Positions 1-13,085 of a stretch of DNA of 64,000 bases are shown in pieces. The notes under the pieces are model-generated. The model was not told where the DNA came from and ran no database searches. It was given only the letters and a program-made list of their open reading frames with translations. How positions within the stretch are numbered: position 1 is the first letter of the stretch; each line of letters begins with the position of its first letter. The stretch comes from Strigamia acuminata (taxonomy: Eukaryota > Arthropoda > Chilopoda > Geophilomorpha > Linotaeniidae). The position numbers and the translations under genes are program-made. The stretch is taken from NCBI GenBank assembly GCA_949358305.1, contig OX442314.1, positions 11,525,060 through 11,589,059 of the forward strand, in the 5' to 3' direction.

Positions 1-1846
1 AAAGGGAACTCGTTACAACGAACCGCGTCTCACCAGCCATCCAATCACGCATTTCAAGCACAAATCAAACGAAAACGAACCAAACAAAATTAACAATTCC
101 AAAAAAAAAAATTAAAAACAAACATTAAAATCCAAAAAACAATTTTCCCCCCAAAAAATCACTCAAAAATAAAATTTCCCCGTTACTATAACGAGGTCCG
201 GAGTTATGTTTACCAAAACAGCAACATACACGCAGATTTGATTTCCGTGCTCCGAAAAGGGCAGTGGAAGCCGACGATATTGTTTATTTATTCATTGAAT
301 TGAAACGAAATTGACTTTTTTCCCCTCTTTTCCTCCTTATCCAAAAAAGGAATAAGAAATAACGTGGCCAGTGGACAGTAAGAGGGTTAACATAATAAAA
401 AAAAAAGAGCACTCAAATTTGATGATGAATAACACGGCCATCTTTCACACTTATACTGCCATATTTCGGTCTACTCAAGTGCTTTAAATGTAAACATGCA
501 AAGACGAGCTTGATGGATAATGGCGACCTATACGTGGACGCCCTCATCCTCGGGTCACCTGTCCGGTTCCCCCGCACAACTGTACACCTGCTGCCACCTG
601 CATCTCGATATCCACCCACACCACCACCCGAGATAACAAAAAAAAATTTTTAATAATTTTTTTTATTTTTATTTTATCTGAAATTATTTTATTTTTATCT
701 TGTAAATTGAATTTATAGATAAATTTGTATGGCACATATTTTTCCTTTGACCACTGAGGTCTGGCCTGGATGTGGCTACATAAAGGAAAAGTATTTATAC
801 GTCCCACACATGCATGATGGGCAAGTTTTCCTGCACATGTGGTCCTGCAGAACTGGCCTATTGTGACAGAAACAAAAGCAAGGCCTGGGACCTTCTTGCT
901 CATGTCGCCCACGCTAGCCAACACCACTCGCACGACGCTCTAGTTTGCTGTGCATTTTTTCCTACGAACGGTTTATTTTTCTCGTATTTCCGGAAAAAGA
1001 AAAAATTTTAATCAAAACAAATTTTTTGAAAAATAATTTTTGTAAATTCGAATTTTTTTTTTATGTTTGAAATTGTATTTTGGGAATTGATGATGAAATG
1101 AAGAAAATTTAAATTATATTTCACTTTGAATAGCTGGTTTGGACGATTTATAATTAAAATGTTATTGTCATATATACGTGTATAACACACAAGTGGTGCG
1201 TGGGTTGGTTTTTACAGGAATAAATTCCTTTCCATTTAATCAAACGTTTGCTCCTATTTTTCTATAGTGACAACATTGAGGAAAATAACAAAATGTGTGA
1301 TTCGATTTGTATTTTTTTCGTGTTATAGTTTTCTTTTCCTTTATGATAAAATACTCAATTAATTTGATTATAAAAATGTTAATTCGTGAAGCAGAGAACG
1401 TGATAGGGTTGAAAGAATATAAAGAGCAGAATATTTTTTTTTAAAGAAAAAATATATTTTTATAATTTTTTTTTTTTTTTGGTTATGATTTTAGATTTTA
1501 TGTAAAAAAAAAATGGTGTTCAAAATACTTTTCGTATGATTGAGGTCCTCCATCCTGGAGTTGGAAAGCAGCCACTTGGAGGTTAGAGTCCTACTTTGCT
1601 CTACATGACTTCCACTCTCACTCACAGGTCTAGTAATCATTCCAAAATGGGACTTACCTAAGAAAAAAACGGGAAAAAATGGGATAAAATAAAAATAAAA
1701 CAAAAATAAAAACATAAATTCAAAAAAAATAAATATAAATACATGTATATCACACATTCAAAATCAATAAACAAATTCATAGATCAAAATATAAAATAAA
1801 TAAAATAAAATAAATTCCAAATATGGACGAGATTCACACAACACAC

Positions 1847-1878
<32 letters not shown>
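1847..1878. repeat. (AATC)n microsatellite
   Basis: About eight tandem copies of the tetranucleotide AATC/ATCA, read directly. It follows an A-rich segment and has no associated gene. Confidence 0.9.
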
Positions 1879-2363
1879 GCACAAACAAATATTAAAAAAA
1901 AAAAATTAAATAAAATTAAAAAAAAAAAATATTTGAGGCCTCTCACCCCGTTCTCTTCCAACTCTGGCGAGTGCTAGAAAAAGCAATCAAGGAGAAAAGG
2001 TGTGAGGTATCTGTGACCATTGTTCACTAGTCAAGCGCGAGCAAAAAGGGAAAACTCATGTTGCAAAGTCACACTCAACTCTCAAGAAAACCAGAGTTTA
2101 GTCTTTCTCCCTCCTCCCCGTAACCCCCCAGTCGGGTGTCTGAGCGCCGAGCCCTTGCTTAATCAGGTCACTCGAACTAAACACTTGCAGCTTCTTCCCA
2201 GTCGTGTATAGACATAATTTCCACTAGTCCGACACCGAAGTCTCAAACTTATCAGAACGGAACGGAGCAATAAGTACAAAAGAAAAAGGGGAATGCAAAA
2301 GACAATTCGTCTATAATACACAACACAAAAAAAATAAAAAATAATAATTTTTTATTTTTTCTA

Positions 2364-2368
<5 letters not shown>

Positions 2369-2398
<30 letters not shown>
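2369..2398. repeat. A30 homopolymer
   Basis: Thirty consecutive A residues, the longest homopolymer seen in the window. No tRNA-like or ORF2-like body lies upstream and no flanking duplication was seen, so it is treated as simple sequence and not as a retroposon tail. Confidence 0.9.
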
Positions 2399-2400
<2 letters not shown>

Positions 2401-4909
2401 TGAGAGCTTTTTCTTCGATGGCTGACTTGTCTCACACCGTTACTCATCCATGCCAGTCAGGTCAGTTAATTTTTTCACCATCAAAAGTAGTGACCATGTG
2501 CACACCTGGACCGCCGATGCATGCGAGCAGAAAATTGTAGCCTTAACTTAACCAACCCCCGAAATCCAAGGGGTCTTGCACCTATTCCACCTACTGAGTC
2601 GTAAGATTGCCTGACAGACAAACTCAAAATCACGTGGACAAAAATGAAATATTTATCATAAATCATCAAAAAATCCTCGTTTTTGAGCAAATATTGTGAT
2701 TTAAAACAGCACAGACAGTCCGAAAAATGAAATTTCTCTATCTTTTTAAATATATTATTAGAAAAAAGTAGCCAGTATATCTCCGAGAGTGAAAAATGCA
2801 TGTTTTCCTACTCTACCTTCTCTCGAATCCTTTCTCATGCATATATTTCAAGCTAGTTGCCATGCAGCGAAGCCTGGACGCGCGCGCCGAGTGTATTTGA
2901 ATTTATTGTGATGACCACAGCATCATACACACACACAAACAGGAAAAACGAATCTGCTTTGGCCCATTCAACTCTTTTAATCCGCGACTAGACACCATTA
3001 ATAATTTCCCCTTCATTCACGACCCTCTTAATAAAAACAGGTGGAATTATATATGGAAGGGGAGGAAGTCGACTTGACCCATGTTCACTTTCACACCCAT
3101 CAGCAGTGGACAATGGCCACCCCATGTTCAGGCGAGGGCTTGAGCCCGACCTCATAATGGTCAGTCTGGGAGGTGAAAACACCTTCATTAGCAAATAGGA
3201 TTAGGGCCAAGTCGACCAGTGCCCATTCAGGGTGGACACGCGCTCATCACCTGACTCTTGTCCTCCCCATTTTGGGCAGGTGAAAGGTCAGGAGGGGTGA
3301 GTGGACACGTGGAGTACAGCTAAACAGTGGGGACGTATGGTTTATCGACCACAGGGGGTTCCCAAATGGATTTTTATTTAATAAAAAAAAAAATTTTTTT
3401 GTTTAGTGGTCAATTGCATTAAAAAAAAATTTTCCAAAAAAATTATATTTAAAAAAAATTTTTTTTTTTTAGTACAGGTAGTTGAAAATGTTTAGAGAAT
3501 TCGTTTCCAAAGCAACAGAGGTGTCGCGGAAGGAATTTCTTGGAATGCAATAGATAGGACAACATTATCACACAATCCAAAAGAAGAAGATCAATTTCCA
3601 TGTGAATAAGGTTTGCTAAAGTTGGGATGTAACCTTGTTCCGTTTCTACTTGCCACCTTTCCCACCTATGGCAGATGGCCGCAATTTATTGGCATTTTTT
3701 ACATTCTAAAACTGATTACTTTGCATGTACACAAAACTCAGCAACTTACACCAACACCATCCAATTCTAAATCAATTTAATTGTATATAAAATACAATTT
3801 TTTTTTTAAAATAAATAAATAAAAAAAAAAATTCTGAGTCACAGATTAATGGCAGTGGTCACAATTTTCTCAAACACCAACGCCAGTTGTGGCCCTGACC
3901 ACCTATTTCCTGACTTTAAGGCTATTTTCTCGCTTGTGCAAAACTGCAATTTCCTCCCTCCCCGTCACAGTTTCCCATCTGGAAAGGGAATGAAGCGAAG
4001 AGAAAAAAAAAAAAAAACCAAAAAAAAAAAAAAGAAAAAAAGAAAAGAAAAAGGGGCAGCGAAGAAGAGAAAAAAATGCAAATCTAGTGGCATTCTTCAC
4101 TTTGGTCACTTTCCGTTGATCGCCAATCCCCCACCAGCAGCAAGCCACGAGAGGGCAAAGAACAAGGCATTTTCATCGAGTACAACATGGAATGCAACGT
4201 AACACGGATATACACCGACCCACGAACAACCCAATACGAAAAAATTCATTCAAAAAAATTGCATAACTCAATTTCCATGGAAATGTATTTTCCCATTTCA
4301 TAATACCAAAACCCCAATGCCAAATTTTAAGGAGGTCGAACCTCAAAGAATAAAAGAGAAAGAGCAATGTCCAAACGTAGACGCCGGACCAGACAGGGTC
4401 AGATACAAAAGGGGTTCTTTTTGTCGATAGCAGTTTTTTTGCATAGACCACGTCGAGTCGACCAGTTCAGCGCCCTCTCTTACCAGTCCCACAATCCGAA
4501 TGCAAATCAGCAACATGGGTATGGGGCAAATAATAGAACCCACTCTTTTTTTAAGCAGGTTTTTTTCTTTTTTCCTTCCACCAACTTTACCTTTCTGATT
4601 TCCCCCTATCAACTTGGTTACCAAAGCCCCTCACAACTGCCCACTCGTTGTGCCCTCCCTCTTAGCACTGGCTCCCATCGTACGGTCTGGGGTAGGGCAT
4701 CCACGTCTAGACTGTGGGCCAGGCCATGTGTACTGTACACGCTAAGGGGGAAAAGAAAGGTGATCTCTGTCGATGGTCGAGTAGTTGTCATCACCAACAT
4801 CCGACCCCAATGTCTCATTATACTTTACACTTTCCGTCCTACGTCTTCACCTCCTTGGGTATCCTTTCTACACCTCGCTTCAATGTGTCGGTCCAACGGC
4901 AGACAGAAA

Positions 4910-5192
4910 TACCCTATTTTACCGATTAAGAGTCGCCCTCGAATAGTAGCCGCGGCTGACACACCAAGAATACCGTATTTTTGCAAAAGTACGGTATTGT
5001 TTCCGTATTTAACCTAACCTAACCTAATCTAATCTAACCTAGCTGAATCTAAGCACCTTAAAAACGGCATCGCTAAAATGGGCGTTGCTAAAGTAACGGA
5101 ATCCGAAACAAATGTAACAACAAAATTGTAATTGCTGACAAAAATGCCAGTTTTGAATAAGAGCCGCGGCTCTTAATCGATGAAATACGGTA
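4910..5192. mobile_element. MITE with TACCGTATTT-type terminal inverted repeats
   Basis: A 283-bp segment whose ends form imperfect inverted repeats, matching at about 23 of the first 27 positions. The left end reads TACCCTATTTTACCGATTAA and the right end, complemented, reads TACCGTATTTCATCGATTAA. Both arms then carry a GCCGCGG core; on the right this is the 12-base palindrome GAGCCGCGGCTC at 5161-5172. A second inverted motif, ATACCGTATTT/AAGTACGGTAT, lies at about 4970-4998. There is no transposase frame, so the element would be non-autonomous. I found no clear target-site duplication and do not assign a superfamily. Confidence 0.65.
5011..5040. repeat. Short interstitial telomere-like array (AACCT)6
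   Basis: Six consecutive pentamers read AACCT AACCT AACCT AATCT AATCT AACCT. The complement is the TTAGG unit used at most arthropod telomeres. The run sits inside the MITE at 4910-5192, so it probably travelled with that element and need not mark an old chromosome end. Confidence 0.8.
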
Positions 5193-8100
5193 TGTGAAGA
5201 CTGGAAATTGACCCAGTGCAACTCACCATTTACTGACCCACAGCTGAGGACAGCTATGAAAACAATTCACGCTCGACACTTGCCCATTGCCAGGTTATTG
5301 CTCGTCATAAATTGTTTTGCTACAACTTGTCTCTGACCTCATCTATATAAAAAAAAATGGAAGGAGCAAAGTTTAGGGGCTGCCAAAGTCCACTATGTGT
5401 CGGGTCAAATCCAGCTCTGAATCAAATCGTGCACCTTATGTTCGAGATGGTCTCTTTATTGATATAAATCCTCGTTGTTTATCAGGATTTATGGACGGGG
5501 AAAGAAAGGAAAAGGAAATAGGACAAAATTCCTTGTGTTTCTCTTTCTCGTTTTTGTCAATCTTCATTTCATTTGACTTTGAGCATTAATTAAGTCATCA
5601 TTTATTCACTCCAAAACACACTTCAATCTGGGCGTTAAGTGAAAACCAATTTGGAGTGTAATCTAGTCTAAAATTTATGAGTATTATTACACATTAAGTG
5701 AAAGAAGGAGTGGAAAAAATAACTCCTAAGTGGCAAAAAAAGAAGAAAATATAACAAACCGTGTTGTTATACAGTGTGCACACTAAAAGTAATATGCAAG
5801 AAAATTGATTTGCTTGCCCATGTTAAAACCAGGACTACACACACACTCGCTCTTGGCCACCTTTTCCTCTTATTTATTGCCAACCCAGCCCAGCCACCTT
5901 GGGCTGCCGTTCTTACCCCACCCTAATTAGATATTGATTGGCTGAGGAACAACACTAAAATAGAATCACTCTTTCCTACATGGCTCGGCCTCAGTATCCA
6001 GAAAACTTGCGGTGTCCTGTAAACATGAAGGAGAAGCAGCTTGGCAAACAACACCGTATCCAATAACTCAATTTTTTTTTATATATATATATATACCCCT
6101 AAAATTAAAATTGACCCAAAAATATTATAAAAATTCATATTTTGTCGATAGTAACATTACTTTTAATCCCATTGAATACTCAAAAATGAAACACTGCAAT
6201 TTTTAATTCGTTTTCATAAAACACCAAAAGACGTTTGTCGTTTTTCAATTCCACACGTTTCCGATCATCATCATTAAACTTTTGTATTCAAAATTTGGTC
6301 AAATTTCGGCTTTCCCAAAAAAAAATTTTTTTCTTTCGCTCTTTCCAAAATTTATAGAAACACACTTTCCAACTTAAAAGGTATGAAAAATTTGTGCGTC
6401 CTTCTCCCTTCATTTCTTTCTCTGCTTGGACGATTCGCACTTCCTGTGGGAAATAGAATGACAATCACTCCTGTCTTTGACCCTTACAACCACCGGTCGC
6501 CATCACATTGGACACATTTTTACAATCTCCCCCTCCCCTCCCACCCCACCCCAACATTCACACTTTTAATTCTCCCAGTTACCAGACCCCATTCAACCCA
6601 TTTCTTCAAATACAATTTATGATCTCTCCTTTTAAGGTCGTAAATTACAAAATTCCATTCACCATAAAACCAAAAACATTTTTATTCTCCTTTCCTTCCA
6701 TCTAATGACGTCACGCCCCTGCGTTTCTTGCAGAAAAAGGGAAGGGTTAAAAATCGACCGACGCCAAGACGGTAACCTCTAGAGGGCTGGGCAGAAAACA
6801 AACGCGTATCTGCGGGGTGAGGTGGGATTCTTCGTCTTCTTGTTGCCACCTCGTGCACGTCATCAGGGAAAAAGGTGGCTGCAACCAGAATGGCATTGTG
6901 GAGTTCATGGCAAGAGGAAGGAAGGTCACCTGTGTTTTTATGCCGACCCTGGAAGGTCCACCCCACACCTACCCACCTGCTACTGGCCGTCATGGATTGC
7001 TTGTCAATAGCAAGTTGGAGGCCAAATCATGCAGTGGACACACCCGAGTTATAATAAAAGAGTGGAAAAAATCACCTGCAGCTGTCACTTGCATTTGCCT
7101 TTTTTAATGACGAAGCAAATGAAAAGTGAAAAGGTGGTTTGGACATGTCTAAAAAGGGAATAGAAAAAAATGTTCGCATATTTTTTTATGTCGCGGGTTA
7201 TGAGCCTCGGTGTCATTCAAACGGGTAATTAGCTGAAATTTAAATTTAAATTTATTTCATGTTTTGACCTTTGCTCGTTTTGTTTATTTCTTCTGCGATT
7301 CGAAATGACGAGTGATGAAAATGAGATTTCTTTTTTTTTCTTTCTTCTTTTAAATGACTGCATTATTATGATTATTATTACTTTTTTTTTTTAATTTATT
7401 TTTAGGTGTAAGAATGATGCAACCCCTAGTGAGTCAGCGTGGAATAAAAATCAGTGTGTGGTCAGCCAACAAATTCAAGCCTCGGGCTGGTTCACATACG
7501 TAACCCATGAAAAGTTGTTTAATCTTTCATTTTTATTTTAAAAAAAAAAATAATAATAAAAAAAAAAAAACTTGTCATTTCCACAAAAAGAATCCGGGAC
7601 AAACACAATTTTTGACCAAACCCACAAGTGGAATTCAAACCTATTTGTTATCACGTTAAAACCAACTTTTAATTTATTAGGTCCCTCAAACTCAAGGTTA
7701 AAAAACGTTAATTAAAGAAAAAAATAATCCTTTAGTAAACGAATGGTAATGAGGTCAAGTTTTGAATGTCCAGTGTCAAAATAAGTGAGCATTTATCAAG
7801 CTAAAAACCCGATAAGACTTTGAGAAAAATATATGCAGCGAAGGGTGGAGGCTCAGGGTGAGGACAGAAACGAATTTTAAATGTTTCTTAATCTTGGCGT
7901 GTTCGTTCCCCTTCCTCACCTGAATGTTGTAACTATTAGACAACAACATGTCGTAATTTCATCATTTACACAGGGCGTGTTGTCGAGTTTGTGATTAAAC
8001 TTGCAACTTCATTCAAAGTATAAAATGAGCCGCTAATTGCGAGTACAAAACGAAAAAATCTCCTCGTAAATTTGACTGCGTAATTAAAGCAGATAAACAT

Positions 8101-11100
8101 GTAATGTTGCTTGTCACATCTATCAACGTATAACACAAAAAAAAATATATTAAAATAAATAAATGCTTTTCTATGTATACTTTTTAAACCATTTATTTAA
8201 ATTCATACCTATGGGAATGTCACAATATTATTTTAAGCCTAAAATAATTTTATTTTTTAAAAAGAAAGAGGGAAAAAAAATCTAAGTGGGTGAACATTTC
8301 ATTCATGATTTTTTTATTTTTTTATTTTATTCGCTTCGCACTAATTTTTGAATGAATTATTTGCTGGAATGAAATCGCGCTCAACACATGTTGAATTTAA
8401 TCAAGCGCGTGTCACACACAAAACGCTCCCGTTTCATTTTGTGCCAACAAGTTGGTTGGGTCGTCAAATTTTATGGAGGGAGAAATAACATCAGCAATGA
8501 AAATTTCAAGAGGAGTTAAAGAGCTTTTTCCTAACAAAAAATGCAAATTCGTGTCGCAAAACGTAAAAACTCAAAAAATTCAGAACAAATTCCTTTTCAA
8601 AATCACATTTCATTTATAAAACGCTTTTTTTGAGTAAATAAATTTTGAAAAAAAAAATTAAAAAAAAAAAATAATTGACCAAGCGCTTCCTTGCAACGGA
8701 TAATTCACACATTTAAATTACCGTGTATGTTTTTTCCCACCACAAATAATCACTGTAATTAGTCTGAGGGTGAGCACAATTAGGCTTACACAACCTAGCT
8801 GCCTCTTGCACCTTTTTCTTTCACTCTTGATCGGTCCAACGAACTCAAACCCATTAACCAAAAATAAAAATCCAAAAAGCAAACAAATCCTCAAAAAACA
8901 CAACAACAACAAAAAAAAATTATCAGTTTAAAAAAAAAAAAAAAAATTCTAAAATCAACTTAATCATTTCAACACTCGGTAAAATTCTAGGGTCAACGAA
9001 CATTTTTTTATTGCATTTCTCCGTTGTAATTCGCACAATGGATTTCGTCCGTTAAAACATCTGTTTTCATCAACACGGGGTCAAACTAACAACCTGTACG
9101 ATAACCAATCGTCACATACGAAAAAGTATATCTGACAAAATGTCAAAACGCACCTGCCAAAACAAACTGTCCAGAGTGTTTCAGGTGCGTGGGAAGTAAG
9201 CGGCCTCTGTACCCCGACCTCAATCGACTATTTACCGAGCGTATCATTCATTGGGCGGTAAACTTTGACCACCTTTAGGTGGAATCGCATACCACACCTG
9301 GTGATAAAGCACCTGGACGGGGGCGACCAAAAGGGGATCACAAAATATTGAGCAACAACCAGGGCGGAGTCCACACAATATCATATATACTCGCAATAAA
9401 AAAAATATAAAAAAAAATAATAATAATAACAATAAAATAATATAAAAATTCCCAAACCCCACCCCTTAAAATAAAACCAAAAAATAAAAATAAAAAAATG
9501 CAAACTCATTAAGTGTCCACTCCAGGTGTTTTATAGGAAAATGTTAACGAGCAAAAGACGGGTCGGGAGGGGGCGCAAATCCTCTCTTCTTCTTATCGCC
9601 GAAATTCCTCGGTGACCAGAGGCAGGAAGTCTTAAAGCCATTTGCAAGTCGAGTTCTCAAAGGGTTATCCCTTGGCAAACGCGATAACGGCAGGAAAGAG
9701 CAAAAGGGGTCCTTGACCAGCCAGCCAGCAACCACTCCAGTTGCAAAATGGAATGGGCTCCGTCTCCTCACAAGTGACCCTCTTTACTCCGCACGTCCCT
9801 GCATTATGCCAATGGCCGGCGACTTCACACTAATGAGGGGGTCACGTGTTTCTTTCCCTATGGGCAAGCCAAAGCTTTCTTATTGATTGTAATCCGTTTG
9901 GTCCAGAGAAATAGTGCAGTGCAGCGCGCGATCGCCTTCTCCATGGCCACATTAAGGCGGCAACGCATAAGGGGTTTCTCCAAATCACCAACTTTCATCC
10001 CCCCTTAATGTGCGAATGTGGGAATTGTGTAATCCTTACGATAAAAGAGAAGCATTCAGCTTTGGAAAAGGCTTTACGAGTGGTCTTGATGCCTGACCAT
10101 AGGGCAGACTGTGATTGGAGCGCTCGCCATTGTGACGCCGAGCATTCCGTGGACACCCTGCCGCTCCTGCCGCTGACGTCAGCCCTTGAGGGTCGGCGAA
10201 AAATTCGTTTGAATAAACCGACCACCTGTCTCCGGTCAATTGGATTTGGCGAATTCAAAATGCAAAATGCAAAATGAAGACGAGAAAGGATAACGAAATA
10301 AAAATGCACAAAAACGAGAAAAAAAGGAAAAATAAATAAATAAATATACAACGAGAGAAAAAAATCCATCAGCAAGCCTGGAGTGGGAGGTGATCAAGGC
10401 TAAAATATGCATTGTCCACCAGCGGAACACAAAATCGATGCGAAACCCCCTTCGTTGCCCCCGAGACCCGTACGGACGCACGGCCAACCAACGCCTGTGG
10501 AGAAACCGCATCCCCACCACCGCCGAGAAGTCACTCAAAATGGCAGCTCGAGATTAAAATTTCATGGAGTTAATTTTAAAAAGTTGGATAGCAAAAAAAG
10601 AAATATACACCCGACAAAACTCGTTTGAATTCATGAAAAAAAGAAAAAAAGATCATCCATCTTTGAAAAAGTGGGGCAAAAGACCCCCCTTTTATTGCAT
10701 TAGAATGAAAATCAATGAGTTTAGTGACCGAATATACTTGTGCAGTCAAAAAGAAGGCAGACCTCTCTATACGCGAACGAGAAATGGCGGTATGCGAACG
10801 AAACGTTTATCATGACACGGCCGAGTTCACTTAATATGTCTCGCTCGGAGACGAGCAGAAAAGAAATTAATGCACGCTGTCACCTATCGGTAAAACTCAT
10901 CAGCAACGCATCTCTGTGCCAGGGACCTCCGAGAAAAACCCAACGTCCACAAACTTAGATAAGGAACACGTCATTCTTGCATATTGGACAAGGCTCAAAG
11001 GCCATCCATGAGACATCCAACATTTTTCTTCTCTTTCCGCGTTTCCGCTTTAAAATAATTTAAACCTAAAAAATTTTATTTTTGCTCGGGAAAATTAAAA

Positions 11101-13050
11101 TTTCTTGTAATGAGTTTTAATAAAATAAAGACGAAAAAAAAAAGTCATTCTTTGCATTGTTTTTCTCTTTTTTCACTCGTGGTTTTAACCCTTTCACAAG
11201 GATATAAGGTCAGGTCGTATTCCTCTCTGCAAATGGAGACTGTGCCGTATAAATGCGGTAACTCAACACCTGGTGGGCTGACCGTTTGTTGTTTCATAAA
11301 GAAAACAATAGTCCACCTTAGTAAAGGCACTGAGTTATGGCCTCGCCCTGCGAGACTCCTCTTATTACCTGCGAGGTTCATTTTGCCAAACAACTTCATA
11401 AAACTTTCGGGGAAAAAATATATTAAAAATTAAAAAAGAAATCAAAAATAAATTTTAAACAAAATAAAAATCAATTTTTATTTTCACGCTTTTAACTTCC
11501 CGAGCAGGACGATCTACAACGAATAAATTTGTTATTTTACACCAACAAAATTTAAAAATTAATTTTTTCTTCGGTTTAAATAAAATAAAATAAAAAAAAA
11601 AACCAATAAAGGTAAACTTCCGAATGAAAATTATGACAAAAACACGGCAGGACTTTTCATAAATTTCACAGCCCGTCCATTTCCGGTTTTAGTGAAAACA
11701 AAGAGAGAACAAAAATACACCAATCCCTCGTTATTCACCGAAATCCTGCTGCTGTTTATCAAGGGCCCGAGTGGATGACCAGGAAACTAAAACCATTACA
11801 CAATGTCCTATTCTGTATCCCAGGGTTTGCGAGTGGGTGGCATTATTATTCCAAGACACGTGGGGGGGGCCACGAGTCACTTCTGCCGCGACATATGCAA
11901 GCGAGAGAAAGAAAGAAAGACCACGAGACAAAAACACGACACTTTGTTCGCCCATTCTTTTGTCATCATCAGCAAAATTAGCCGTATTCAATCAATGACT
12001 CATTCGATTTATACACTTACAATTTGCATTTATTTAAAAAAGAAAATCTTGTGTTAATTCTCATCAATTTATTTTGGGTTGTGTTTCCCGACAAATAGAA
12101 ATTGAGGGGAGGCAAAAAATCATTTTCTATCCCTCACCAGGGGGCGGAAAATAGACTTCCTGACCCACAAGTGTATTGGCAAATAAACACTTAGACCACA
12201 CCATCAGTAGTATCACACCCAGAATAAATAGCTACCAATATCTGTCACTAAATCAACGACTCATGTCGGTTCCTGAGGGGTGGGGGAGACGGAGAAGTTA
12301 AAAAATCACAACAAGGTGCAAAAGTTTGTCATTACGAATGTTTAACTGATTAAAAAATAAATACTCTGTTTCCTCTTATTCTGCGTGGGTTCCCGTTAGA
12401 CTGCGGGCCTCTAATAAAACTAAAATCTGCAAATAACTTCGCAGATCTCATTATAATGCGATACTTCGCTAAGTTATAACGCAAAATATAAATTATATAA
12501 AGAGGCAATAAATGTTGTTAATGGGAAATTTAATAAAATTTAATTTATTTTATTCGAAAATTTAGCAAAATTTGAATTTTTTTAGAAAAAAATTTGAGGG
12601 AAATTTGAATTCGTGACGAAAATAAAAAATTGATTTTTTTTGTTGATAGTGCGCGGGTGCACAATTAAAAACATCGATTTTTTGAACATTTTTTTCGAAT
12701 CAAATTTTTATAATGAGTATAAAAAAAATAATTGGGTAGAAATTTCATCGGATAGAAAATCAACTGTCAGTTGCAAGGCGTGTTGTATGCTGTCATAATG
12801 CACAGATGCGTTGATTAAGCAAGGGGGATCGATATATAATCAATGAAGAGGCGAAATGCAAAACAGAGAAACCTCTGGACACAATGGAGAAAGGGGTCGA
12901 AAGGGCGGAGAAGCAGAGACACACACACAGAGGGGAGTTCTGCCCACGCAGCCATGTTGTGTCTTAATGGATCGTCCAGCCAATTTTCAATGACATGTTT
13001 ATGTATCGTTTAAAAAACAAAAAATAAATAAATAAATAAATAAATACCGG

Positions 13051-13085
<35 letters not shown>

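Larger units (their letters stand above)
1..4909. other. AT-rich non-coding stretch
   Basis: No supported gene. The stretch is dominated by A/T homopolymers, an (AATC)n run near 1.85 kb, a 30-base A run near 2.37 kb and a short CA run near 2.92 kb. A purine-rich tract at about 3988-4076 yields a lysine-rich open frame that has no protein character otherwise. GC-richer patches at 3.05-3.35 kb and 4.65-4.9 kb show no convincing exon. Confidence 0.6.

Noticed and set aside
2240-2398. A30 run as the tail of a SINE or processed pseudogene
   Set aside because: No A/B-box body, no flanking direct repeats and no reverse-translated gene were seen upstream. The window has many A runs.
3849-4202. 117-aa plus-strand open frame
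   Set aside because: Its middle is a lysine run from a poly-purine tract. The minus strand is also open, giving Phe repeats, and no domain is visible.
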